The notes below the pieces were generated by a model. That model was not told the origin of the DNA and made no database searches. It saw nothing but the letters and a program-made list of their open reading frames with translations. A program made the position numbers and the translations under genes. From Cercis canadensis (taxonomy: Eukaryota > Streptophyta > Magnoliopsida > Fabales > Fabaceae): DNA of 64,000 nt. Of the stretch, positions 1 through 11,937 are shown piece by piece. The stretch spans positions 454,144 to 518,143 of the forward strand of contig QAOA01004878.1 of NCBI GenBank assembly GCA_003255065.1, read 5' to 3'. Position 1 is the first letter of the stretch; the number at the start of each line of letters is the position of its first letter.

Positions 1-815
1 AAGAAAGAAGACCTACGACCTAAGAGCGAGAAAGAGGCAAAAATTACCTTCAGAAAAAGGAGTACTCCGAGCTGAAAATCCTACAAGATTCCTTACTTCA
101 CACCGACCTAAGCACCAATTTCAGAAAATTTGTCAAAAAGAGTAGACTGAAGTTTTACCAACCCCTATTTATAGGATAACACAGAGCAAATCCAACCGTC
201 CAAGGACTCCTGATCTAACGGTGCTGAGAGAGCCGTATTCTAGCTCGGGAAGGCCAAACGTCACGTCCAAAACGGCTCTGACACCTAAAGTAGCCCAAAA
301 GACCGCCGCAACCAGAGTGGTCATTAATATATCGTCCCTCTTAAGCGCCACGTGGCAGTCACATCCAAAGCACCAAATAATCATCACGGCACACGGTGAA
401 ATCATCGAGACTTCAAAAATTCGCGCCCTCATTCTGCCTCACATCCCCATCTCGGGAACGGATACCGTTTACAAATCCATAGCTCGGTCTCGGTAAAACC
501 AAGGCCCGAGCTTTAAGGGGGGACAAGTGTAGATACCCAATATTTCGGCCCATAAAGTCTAAGCCCATTATCACCAAGCCCATAACTGAACCCATTCCCT
601 AAATCCTTTAAACCTGAGAATCTCCCTATAAATAAGCAGAAGACAATAAGTAAAAGGACACGCTTTTCGGACAAGACAAAAGGGATACATAAAATTCCCA
701 TTTCATATCACCCTCAGCATCAAGCTCGGGTATACACCCGACCTTGGCCATTTATCTTTTCAAGTGGTCCCACTTAACCAACCTCTCTCCTTTGAACCAA
801 AATCAGGCATCGTCA
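1..815 (+). mobile_element. 3' end of a decayed LTR retroelement (internal tail plus start of 3' LTR)
   Basis: A purine-rich tract (aaggggggacaag, ending at 527) is followed directly by TGTAGATACCCAATATTTCG at 528. This is the arrangement of a polypurine tract next to a 3' LTR, and that LTR opening is common among plant Ty3/gypsy elements of the Tat/Ogre type. A TATA-like ctataaataag near 627 fits an LTR promoter. Bases 1-527 would be the non-coding tail between pol and the LTR; no protein domain is visible. The right end is uncertain, because composition changes around 800-840 and no clear CA end or target duplication was found. It is a partial fossil that runs off the left edge. Confidence 0.55.
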
Positions 816-2282
816 ATATCCACTAAATAACATAGGCACTAAGCAATGTCTGTATTTTTGGAAGAATTTTCCTAATAATAGAATTGCAATTTGCACATGA
901 CAATTCTTTTTTAAAGGATAAGCCAACATGAAAATATCCTTCTATTTGAATCTGTTTGCTTTGAATCAGCGGCAATACGCCTGGTATTTTCATTAACTGC
1001 ATTGTGCCAAAAATTCTTATATCCTTTCGGCATCAATAAATTATTTTATTAGAAAATATAATTCATATAACTGCTACCATTCTTCATTGGTTGAAGTCTT
1101 CCCATGCATTATATAATTTATATTCTAGTTTTTTATTTTCATAATTCTTTTATTCTTTAAGCACATAAAAATCTCTCCAATTTTTTATACTTTGTTTGAC
1201 TATTGGCCGGGGCAGTTTTGTTTGGTTGGATTAATGTGGATAGGCTAGGGATCCCTGACACCCAGTTTGCTGTCTATAAAATTGAATATAAAGGGAGTGG
1301 GTAATGTTACCTTCTATGAAATGATTCAAATCAAAAAATTTAACACATCGGATATTTGCAACCCAATCATATTCGAAGTACATTTGTGAAGGTGTTTGGA
1401 GCAGGTTGGGCCTAGATGGTTGGATATTCAACTACTATCACTAAAAGATCAAACTGAGAAGAGATTATAATGTGCTTCGAGACAAGTTTCCAGTAAGATG
1501 ACATACAACATCCATGCAGTAGCAGAGAGAAAAAAATGCATACAAGTATACAACTTCCATAAATTCTACATAAATGTAAAACTATATCATATAATGAGTA
1601 CAAAGATATTACATGATAGTTTAATATGACAATAAACTTTAGGTGGAACCTATTGAACGCTTTTTTCCATTCTTGCAGGTACAAACTTGGGTTGACTAAC
1701 ATTTAATCTTATCTAACGGCTAGAGAAAATACAAGAAAATTTTACAGTGAAAAACAAAGATATACATGTCTCTCCAATAGCTTAATCATTTCCCATGCTT
1801 ATGGTCTTCCGTGGGCTCCATTGGCATTCCGCCGATTGTGTGTTTATATTTTAACATCCAAACTCGCCCAAGACAAGAGACCTTTGACTATAATGGGCAT
1901 GCATGATGCGTGGTTTGCCAGCAACGAATAAAAACCATCTGAACTTCAAATCCTGAAGTGTCGTGAATGAGTTCAGGTATCAAAATGTTGTCCTCAGTTC
2001 TATCTTCACTTGATTTCTGCCAGCAAAACCTAATTATGAAACATGTGATTTCAGCTTAATTGGTTAATTATCAATGGAGAGAGTTCTCCTAAACACTCCT
2101 TAAATTACACCAACAGGGGCAACGGTGTTGAAGAGTTTGTTAGAAAAGTGATACTATCAAAGAGATGATGTTTGATTTGCAGTGTCCTAGAGACATTCAA
2201 GAATCCTGGCATAAGAAACCCGAGAATGCCATGTTTAATTGAACATTTCCCGGAGAACTCTCACGATCCTAAATGTCCTTTA
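816..2282. other. Intergenic stretch and probable CDKE1 3' UTR
   Basis: No coding exon could be supported. The part nearest 2282 is probably 3' untranslated sequence of the minus-strand CDKE1 gene, interrupted by the MITE at 2283-2675. The rest is AT-rich sequence with short chance ORFs. Confidence 0.5.
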
Positions 2283-2675
2283 GGGTTTGTTTGGGAGTTG
2301 AAGGGGAAAGGAAGGGGAAGGATACAAGAGGAAAGGGAGGGAAAGGAAAGGAAAAAAATAATTTTTTTTATAAATTTACAAATTTATATTTTATTTATAA
2401 AGTAAATATATTTAATATAAGATTTAATAATGTTATCTAAATAGTGTTTGAAAAAAAAATTGAAGAAATAAATAGAAGTATAATAGTAAACTACTAATTT
2501 TTCCTCTCCAAACCCTCCAAATTGGAGGAACACAAAAGTGAAGGCAAAAAAGGAATGTGGGGGTTTGATGTTACCCCTTGGTTTCCTTCCCTTTTTTAAT
2601 CTTGAACTCCCAAACAAGGGGATGAACACATTTACTCCTTTCCTTTCCTCTCCTTTCCCTCTAATTTTAACTCTC
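2283..2675. mobile_element. Tourist-like MITE (PIF/Harbinger type)
   Basis: The left end reads GGGTTTGTTTGGGAGTT and the right end, reverse-complemented, reads GGGTTTGTTTGAGAGTT. Both are flanked by TTA (2280-2282 and 2676-2678), the 3-bp duplication of PIF/Harbinger elements. The subterminal parts are purine-rich on the left and pyrimidine-rich on the right, extending the inverted repeat; the centre is AT-rich. At 393 bp with no coding capacity it is a non-autonomous MITE. It lies 88 bp beyond the CDKE1 stop codon, so it may be transcribed as part of that 3' UTR. Confidence 0.85.
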
Positions 2676-2765
2676 AAACAAACCCTTAAAGTCGCTTACA
2701 ATTGGTAGATTCCCATCTCATGGAAATTCTTCCAGTTTTATGAAAGTTGGAACACATGCATTACC

Positions 2766-5700
2766 TTATATACGCCGTGACTTCTGCTGGGGAGGGTATC
2801 CTGGCATCCCCATTCCTTGGTCTTTCCTTCTCAACTGTACAATGAAATAAACAAGAATATCATATTATCAAGAAAAAGAGACCAAAAATCTAACCTAATC
2901 ACATTCTCCCCCCAAAAAAGGATAAGACTATAAACCTGTTGCTGCTGATGGGCCTGAGCAGCAACACCTCGTTGCATAGCGATGCCACTAGGATTCATTC
3001 CACCCCCCATTCCCGCCTGAGATGTGAGATTATAAGCTTGCATTGCCTGAGGTGGTATCCTTTGCATGCCAACAACATTCATTGGGCGAGGTACAGGTCT
3101 ACTTGACACATGGGCGCCTGGCATGTTGCCAGAAACTGCTGTTCCAGACGAAACCTGACTCAAAAAATACGACAGTAATTGATTTGAGAATATTTATATA
3201 TGTCTATGCTTGTGTGCATCAGTATATGTACATACAAAAGCATTCTTTACCATGAACAAGCATTCTTTATATCCATTAAATTCAAAATATAGAAATAGAC
3301 CCAAATAAAGATTAGTGCAATAGAAATGGAAGGTGCTAACCAACAATGAATGACCCCATCAGCATGAACAATGGATGAATGAATATACCAGGGTGAACCG
3401 CACTTACTTCATCTTTCACCAATGGTTCAGAAGCTTTGGTTTTAAATTCCATTCTATGTTTTTGTTGCAATTAGCATTTTTCTAAAAAATAAATCCAAGG
3501 CAACTCAAGTTTCAATAAGGAACCATAGTACCAAACGCACATAAACCTACAAGCAAGTTCAATTTTTAGAAGTGACTAGCAAAATCATTGAAAATGTTCA
3601 TAAGCCTCAATTCATACCGTAAATAAAACTTTATTAGGATCACTTAGATTTGCTCAGTGCAATCTCAATATCTAAAGGTTAAGTCAAACCCACGGCCTAC
3701 AAGAGATATTGGTCACACTTAGTTATCAGCTATCCTCTATTTGATCATGACACATAGTTATATCAACTAGGGTTATTTCCTATAGAAATGGATACAAAAA
3801 GATAAGCAATGACTGGGTTATATCATTGGAAAACTACTTGTATTTTCTTGAATTGCTGTATTTTTTTAGAGGGTGATAGGATTGTTTTTGACTGAGTGCA
3901 CAGTAGGATAACTGATGTTAGATTTGAAATTCCTATTAATATTATTCAGTCAGAAATCCATTATTCATCACTCACAGCAAAATATCTTTTAGGTATTGTT
4001 TAGATTCAGTTGCATGCATTGTCTATCAAGAAACCAACTCTCAGAGAAGCTTAAGTTGTGAGGTAAAGACCCAGGAATTATTTTATATATAACATGCCCC
4101 ACGACAGAAAAGCCCTTTGGACCTGAAATGTGGACCAAGCACAGGCCAAATCATACTTTATGCTGAAATTTAATTTACTTACGAGAAATGGGTGTGGCAG
4201 GATTGAACTCCTGACAATTTGTCAAAGAGGCTCTAATACCATATCAAAAACAACTCTCCCAAAAGCTTTATCTATTAGGTGAAGGCCCAAGAATGATTTA
4301 ATATCCAACACTGTATACTCCCCCTCTGCCCCTTGCCCTATTTTTCTAGTCATCATTGGGTTCATTCTGCTATATTTCCTGTTTACATGGTCTCATTTAC
4401 TTGACACCTTCTCGTAAGTATTTGTCCATTGAAAAATAAAAGATAATTCCATAATTATACATCATAATTACACTGATGTATTCAGGCGGTAGAAGATATA
4501 ACGAACTTAAATACTCCTCCACATTCTTTCTCATCTTGTAACCCTGATTATCCCCGAAAATTTCACACGATAAGTAGTTGAACTGCATCATACATAGGAT
4601 TCCCACATCACATACAACTTTTCTGTATATTGTACACCATACGTGCATAGTATATTGTCTTAGATGGACATTGCAACAATAAGCTACACGGATTTGCTAA
4701 TCCCCACCCATCATTTGAAGGGGCTAAACCTCATCAAAGTCATGAAATAAGCTATGCATATCACCATTAGGGGTACCACTTTATAATGAAATATAGTCCT
4801 TCACCTCTCTGAACATGCACTGTCTTTCAATTCAAAATACTACCTTCTTCATTGAAAAAATTGAAAGTCGTCTTCCATATCCCCCATATTTACTTTCTAA
4901 TTCTAAATCTACAATAAGACTCCACAGATAGAAGGCTCAAGAAAAATATTGAGCCTTACTTTTTACTGTACAAAGAGACTTTACAAGATAGAGATAGTTC
5001 AATGACAACTTAAGCCTGCAAATTTTCAGTTTAGCAATGAGAGAAAATTAACAAATTATTCAACTATGATATTCATCACTCCATACCGGTTGTGAAGGTT
5101 GAAGATTGGTTGTTCCTTCAAAATCTGTTGTTGTATCCACTGGACGTGTGGGATAATTCACAATTTTCTCTCCAGGTTGGCAGGGTACTAGTGCACTGAG
5201 AAATAATTTACATATATGTCTAGTTAAACTGAATTAAGCATCAGAGAATTACATGCTTCATTAAGGCATCTATCAGTAGTATTTGTTCATAAATCTTTCA
5301 AGCAATGAAAAGTAACAATTCAGCGAAAAAGAGAAGTAACCAACAGTTGTTGGCAAAGGTTTTGTCCAATGAAAAGTTAAGAGAAAAGACTAAAATAACA
5401 TAGCAAAAGGGAGAGGAAAGAAAGGCCTTACTTCCGCCCAGGTAGTGGTTCAATTTTAAAATACCTGGTAAACAAAACATAAGGATGCTTAAAAGATGAT
5501 AGCTGAATAAATAAGAAAGAACTAATAAATCTATTTAAGATGAAATCTTGCCAAATCACAGAACATAAAACCCAGTGATGAATACATGTCTAACAAAAAG
5601 GTGTCTCGCTGTGAAAATGTCAGTGTGCAAAGTCCTTAATGCAATGAAACAACCTTTGAATCACAGGCAACAACCAATTTTAAGCTTGCTCAACCACACA

Positions 5701-8700
5701 TCCTAATCACATGGATGAAGCAAAAATTCCAGAACATCAAGCGAACCAGTACTCTCAAAATCAGGGACCCACCAATGTAAACAAACTTTCACACAATTTA
5801 GTATAATGAAGAAAATAAAGGCAATTTACGGGTTATTATGACAAAATATGTAGACTATTACCTGAACGACCTCATGACATGGGAACACCCTTAAAGGAAG
5901 TGGCTGAAGAGCCAGTCCACTTCCCACAAAAGTTAATAAAGGACTAACAGATTGATGAGCTTTACTCATTGATCTAACCAATAACTACAGCATTAATATT
6001 GTGAAAATAACTACTGTAGATAAGTAAAATGATCAGTTTCCAGGGTGAGATGGCTGAAACAGTTGATGAATATTCATAAATACAGAAGAGGCTGAACAAC
6101 CATCCAAAATAGATAATATACAAACACTCGATAAAGAAGAAAATCAAAATAATACACTCTGAAAAACAAATTTCAATCATTTTTATAGTTAGGTATTTAG
6201 AAGTCACTCAAGAATACCCAAGGAGAAAAAAGGAGTCTTACTCATGCTCTAAAGCTTGTGCAGCTGTTATACGTTTTCGAGGATCATATCTGCACATGAA
6301 GATATGGCCCAAGTTATCTTGTCTTAAGCAAAGGAAAGGAAAGAAAAGAGAAAGAATGAGAACTTCATTAGAACCGTAAGTCATGCATCACACATCTGCA
6401 AAATACAGGATGGTTGAAGTGGAAGCACAAAGGAGATAACAAAGAGACCCATCTTTACAGTTCAAATTTCTCATGACATAAGTTCCAGGGAAATTAGATT
6501 TTTCAGACCATCCTAATAAAGTTGGGTCTTCCCTTTTATAGGTGATTCATTCTTCCGAGTTAGTTAAGAGAAACCATAATTTTCTCAAGATTACTATTTT
6601 GAAGAACCATGATTGTCCTGTACTTGAAGAATAGGGATTTAACATTTATCTTATTGATATTCTTTTCTTGTTTATTTGGCTTAGCTAACCTGCTCCATGA
6701 GCTCATTCTCAATATCAACAATTCCTAGAATTTCAGGACAAAAAGAATATTCTATGGCTAAGATGATGATTACTTTACAAGAAAGGTGGTAATACTACAC
6801 TACCGTTTATCAATAAGGAAGATGAAGGACACTAAACAATTTATATTTTGGAAGGCAGTTACAGCTAGATTGAGGCCAATCAACTTTTGTAGCAGGACTA
6901 CAAAAGCAACAAGAAGAGGAATGATGGGTGATGATGACAAAGTTAGACCGAAAGACTACTAAAATCTATAATGGATCCCTCATATATCGTCACCCGGACA
7001 AGGAGAGGAAGTACAGTGACCAATTCATCCACCCAGCAAAATATCAGGGAGCCAGTGTCACTATAAATTACTAGTATATGAAGTGGTTCTGCTCTACTTT
7101 GTGTAGCCTTTTGCATCACTTAATTGAAAAATAATAATTTTCTGTATACATATAGTATAAGTATTTTTCAAAATCTCAGATGGAAAAACTTACTCAAGCA
7201 TCTTTGACAAGAGGTCATACGCAGGACTTTTTGGAGACAGGTGAACAACATTATAAAGGCCAGTGTTGTCACTGTTACAAGCAAACAACATAGGAAAATC
7301 AATCCATTAATTTAGGAAGAAGGGGTGAGAAAAAGAGCAAATGAAAAAGGACCTATACCACGGAAATAAGTCTATCCTGCATATTTTCTTGTATCTTTTT
7401 TTTTAAAAAAATGGTGTGTCCTACATATCTTTCTGCATACACACATTAAATTTGTGAACACATATCACTTGGAATAATAAAAGAAAGATCTTACTATTTG
7501 TGCCCTTGTATATGCTGTAGGTCTTGCTGCCAATGGGGAAGATTCGCAAGGGAAGGCCACTTTTCCAATGTGGGATGGCCTGGCATAGTAACAATGTTCT
7601 TTGATGTAGCTCTGGAATTTTCATCAAGAGAATGAACATCCCCAGAAGGGAGAAAAGAAATGGTAAGCAGATAAATTACCTAGAACCTTGAATATCTTGT
7701 CAAGTTGATCGAGCTGCACAAGTGGCATAAGGATTATATAAAATCTAAAAAAATTATGGATATGAATATTATATCTACAACAGCAATATTCAACTACAGA
7801 GACAGGTTCTCAGGGGGAAAAAAAATCTACAGAGATAGAAATATAAAAGTTACTAAAACACATACCTGAAAAGGATTTGGCGTAGCTTTGACTTCTGCCC
7901 CTTGAAATAGTGGCTTCAGGGTCAACAGCTCAGCAAAAATGCATCCAACAGCCCACATATCTATATGTCTATTTAAGGAAAAATCATTGGGCCCCTTTTA
8001 GGATTAGAATAGACACGTTTACTTATCATACAGAATTGATAAGTCTGCCTAAAGACAAAGTAACATGGTGAAAGTCAAATCTCCAATTAATTGGTATACA
8101 ATTTTTTTTTCTTGTAGACCCTCAATACTTTCTGACATCTGTGTCCCATTCAAGCAATCACTACCTATATTAAGTCAATCTAGGATCAACAATGGAACCA
8201 AGAATCTAATCACAAAATATAGGTAACAAGACAAGCAATCTCCATGAGTAATAATAACTCCACTCCTCCACTCCACCATAACTCTGAAATTAACCATAAG
8301 ATACAACACCCCATGGATACAATGACTTGACTGACAAATATTACATTGTCATAAAACTTTTGATATTAACTATCTGTATTATCCAGCACACTAGAGGTCA
8401 AAATTTAAACTAGAAGGATACCAACAGCACTTGTATAATGTTTTGCCCCAAGAAGCAACTCAGGTGCACGATACCAAATGGTTACAACAACCTGCAGATA
8501 ACATTTAGTCCATTAATTAAGGAAACTAAACCATCAAAGAGATGAAATCGGGTAAGTAGTATTAAAGTGCACAGCTACTTAAAGGTTAAAGATGAGAACA
8601 GGTTTTCCATATTAAGCACCCAACAAATTAAACAATTACAATAATATCAGAACACTTGAGGCTACTAGCAGCAAGGACAAATCAAGAAGTTAAACTCAAG

Positions 8701-10712
8701 ATCAACAACAATATCCATCATCCGGCCTACAGCAGAAACCTGAAATAATATGAACACTTATCAACTCTTTCTGTCTGCATTATATGGTTACCTAGACTAT
8801 GCTTTATCCAGTCCTAAAAATACCATATCACGTACGGAATATACCTGAACATTTCATAAATCTATAAATGATAGAGATAATATAGGTGGTAAAAAAGAAC
8901 AAAGATGCACCATACTCCATTTTCAGATAAAGGCTTCAAAGGGGCCTGATATATTCTTGCAAGTCCAAAGTCAGCAATTTTAACCACACCATGTTCCTCT
9001 CCTTCACCCATAACCTGGTCAAAGAAAGTCCATGTAAAGAAAGAAGTAAGTGAGTCGATCACAATTGGACAAATAAAATTGAAATGATAATGGATACTTA
9101 TGGCAGAAAGCATACCAATATATTTGATGGCTTTAGATCACGATGAATTATCCAATTACTACAGCAAAAATATAATAGATTAACCCATTCATAAGAGAAC
9201 GTTAAAAAGGAACCATCATCAACTTCATAAAAGAACTCTCACCTATGCAGATAGTTTAGTCCATTAAGCAGCTGCCAGAGTAATGATTTAACAGTGTATT
9301 GATTAATGGAATGGTTGACCTTGTCCCTATGATGTCTAATGATTTCCTGTCATTCCAGATTGCAAGTTAGATTTCTTGCATATATATTTCTTCTTATAAA
9401 AACTTACAAAGTTTTCTTAGTCACCGAAGTAAACCATTTCCAATAAGACAAACCATACCAGATCTCAGACTTTCTAAATTTAAGTGCAAAATATAGCAAA
9501 AGCATGCAAAGGAAAACAAGGAGTTTGAGCTCTGGAGTAGCAAAAAGAAACAATTTTCCAAGTGACATAATGAAAGAAACACTTAACAATGCGAAAACAT
9601 TAATTTTTGTCTCTAAGTTTAACTCTTTCCCAGAAAGAAGTCAAAAATATGAGAAAACATATACCTCTAAATCCAGATTTCAATATTTCATTGCATACTT
9701 TCATGACAAATTTTTCCATAAATTCCAAAAGAAAATGGCTATTTTCATTTAAATGCCTAAGCATAAATGCATTCTGAACAAAAAGGCATGTTTTACAATC
9801 ATACTCACATAAAGGTCATGTTCAGCATAATCAAAAGCCAGATACAGAGACATGTCCGCATGATTGATGTGAACATTCACAAGCTTCACAACATTTTCGT
9901 GTGCTATCTCCCTGAGTAACTGCAGAGAAATTACTCATAATCAATTTAAAGCATTAAAGGAGCAAAAATTACTACCTTCAGGTGAACGGAAGATTTTGAA
10001 CCCAGGGTAGTCCTCCGATTGAATTCCAAAAAGAAAAATGAAGGTAAAGAATAGAATAACATTTCAATCACATTCCACAATTCGTTTCTAAAGAACGTGA
10101 TACTCAACAACTAAACTCAATTTGACATGCTAGGCAATCGGCAAAAGCGAATTGAGTTTGCTCCATTTTTTTTTTCCAATAGTCGTCAAAGAAACAAAAG
10201 AACCAAGTAAGAATGTTGAAATATTGTTGAATTTGCCTGGCCGGATGAGAGCATTACTTTAATCATCCAATGAAAAAAAGAAAAGTTCTTTTTTGGAAAT
10301 TCAAAATCAAAATTTCCACTTGAGATTCTTGGTTCATCGACCTTGCTCCGAATCTCTCTTCATTCTCCAGCAAATTTCTCAGCAGGAACCAAGCAAAGGA
10401 GAATTCGAGGAAAAAGTAAATAATTGAAGAAAGGAAGAGAAGGCGTACCATAATTTCACGAATGGCAGTGGGTGAGACGCCATCACCATCTTTCGACTGC
10501 TTGAATTTCTTGATGGCAATGGATTTTCCGCGATTGGTCGGAGACTTGGTTCTTGCAAGGAATACAAGACCGTAGGTACCTTCACCAATCTTCCCTATCA
10601 GATCGTATTGCTGTAGCCACTCGGGCTTATTGCTATTGCCACTATTACTGCTACTATTGCTGTTGTGGGGATTGCCCCGGTTGCTGCTGCTGCCAACAAT
10701 ACCATCTCCCAT
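2766..10712 (-). CDS. CDKE1: Cyclin-dependent kinase E-1 (CDK8 homologue, Mediator kinase module)
   Basis: A nuclear Ser/Thr kinase that with cyclin C, MED12 and MED13 forms the CDK8 module of Mediator and controls RNA polymerase II transcription. Fifteen coding exons were joined on the minus strand: 10449-10712, 9809-9919, 9243-9346, 9116-9158, 8916-9014, 8422-8491, 7866-7960, 7680-7713, 7495-7579, 7194-7271, 6242-6289, 5432-5464, 5087-5195, 2936-3154, 2766-2834. The frame stays open for 486 residues, against about 470 in Arabidopsis. Visible motifs are the glycine loop GEGTYG, the cyclin-contact helix SPTAIRE, catalytic [14 protein letters not shown] and WYRAPE. As in other CDK8 proteins, the activation loop ([10 protein letters not shown]) lacks the usual phosphorylated Thr. 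The C-terminal tail is rich in Gln, Met and Pro and ends [10 protein letters not shown] chose the ATG at 10712 (MGDG...) because it matches the Arabidopsis start; an in-frame ATG lies 24 bp upstream. The N-terminus has an Asn/Ser-rich run. Confidence 0.96.
4024..4310 (-). mobile_element. TRIM-like LTR relic in CDKE1 intron 13
   Basis: Read on the minus strand, a repeat of about 70 bp starting TGTTGGATAT (about 4242-4310) is followed by TGGTATTAGAGC (4230-4241), one base from the usual Met-tRNA primer site of plant LTR elements. After about 135 bp of non-coding interior there is a purine-rich gtggggca and a second diverged copy of the repeat starting TGTTATATAT (about 4024-4094). Terminal-repeat size and lack of coding sequence fit a TRIM. 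The two LTRs differ a lot and no clean target duplication remains, so it looks old. It sits in the same orientation as the host gene. Confidence 0.6.
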
Positions 10713-11937
10713 GGTTTCTCCGCTACGTTCAATCACTCTCTCTGCCGATAGAACGACAAACTACAAGTTTAGGCCCTGTTTGGACGAATTATTTAAGTAA
10801 GTGCTTTTATAATACTACGTATAAGTTGTTTTCTATTTATTTTTATGTATTTAATAAAATATAAAATATAAACTACAAGGGGTTATAAGCAACTAGTTTT
10901 TGTTTTTGTAGTGAGGAACTGACTAAAAAATTTAGAGAGACATCTTTTTACATGGAGCAAGAGTGTATAATAATAGTAGTTTGGTCTGCAAAGCTGTTGG
11001 AAAAACATAAGCTACTGCGGTGGAGGATCTGCAGGAATGGATGCCTTGCTAGTTAAGAGTAGTTTAGAGCAAAATTTCAGATATGGAATCTCTACTTTCT
11101 TGTTCTGCTCCCTAATTTGACAATGAAAGAATGGCTAAAGTATGTCATAATAATTTAGCACCATTTACCTTTAAATGGTATTGTCCTAAACAACTGTAGC
11201 TTTTTGTCATTGTTCTGATGAATAAAATATGGTATGAGAAAAACAAACTTGCACATACCGATGACTTTTATTCTATTTGACATTGTAAGAGTGGCTAACT
11301 CTATTTTGGCAACTTACACTTAAAATGAGGTGAAAAATGTGCTGTTCCTAGATCAGGTTGAATGGACTGGTCTATTAAGCCAATACTATTATATGTACTT
11401 GAAAAACTAAGGAGATTTTGCTTGTTGGGTAGCTAAACGAATTACTAAGAAGTAGTAACTTCAATTTCAAGTTGATGTACCAAAAAGAAAACTTCTATTT
11501 TGTTGCTCACAATAGAGTTAAGTATCTTAGTCTTGTGTGGTTGTATCACCTCGGATGTTTTGCCATGTGAAGTTCTCTTTCTTAGTTCTAATAATGCAAT
11601 TTTTTTTTTTAGAAAAGTCTATTTTACTTTTTTTAATTTAGGGTCAATTGTATTTTATCCTCAAAACTTTAAAACGTTGCAATGAACTCTATTAAGTTTT
11701 AAAATTTTGTCAGAAATCACTTACTAATGGTCATAATTCATACAACAGTTGGCATTGGGGATATATAGCGTGGAAGCAGAGCAACCATACAAGCATCCTC
11801 AACCAGTAATGACTGACGAATCTAACGGTCGTCCTCTTCGGTCTGGCTCCTGCAATTGCTTTCTACTTCGGCGATAAGCCCTAATTGCACATACCCTACA
11901 GTTACTGAATTTGGATTTCGTTCCACTTGTTCTCTCA
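10713..11937. promoter_or_regulatory. Divergent intergenic region between CDKE1 and NDC1
   Basis: This 1.2-kb gap separates the start codons of the minus-strand CDKE1 and plus-strand NDC1 genes and must hold both promoters and 5' UTRs. Next to CDKE1, at about 10770, is taGGCCCTGTTTGGAC, which resembles one terminal end of a Tourist-type MITE; the partner end was not found, so it may be a truncated copy. No further gene is supported. The C/T-rich stretch just before 11938 looks like NDC1 5' UTR. Confidence 0.5.

Noticed and set aside
221-496. 91-codon frame near the left edge
   Set aside because: It begins without ATG and lies in the non-coding tail of an LTR retroelement.
10770-10910. Possible Tourist MITE next to the CDKE1 start (GGCCCTGTTTGGAC)
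   Set aside because: Only one terminal end was found and no second target duplication, so no element boundaries can be given.
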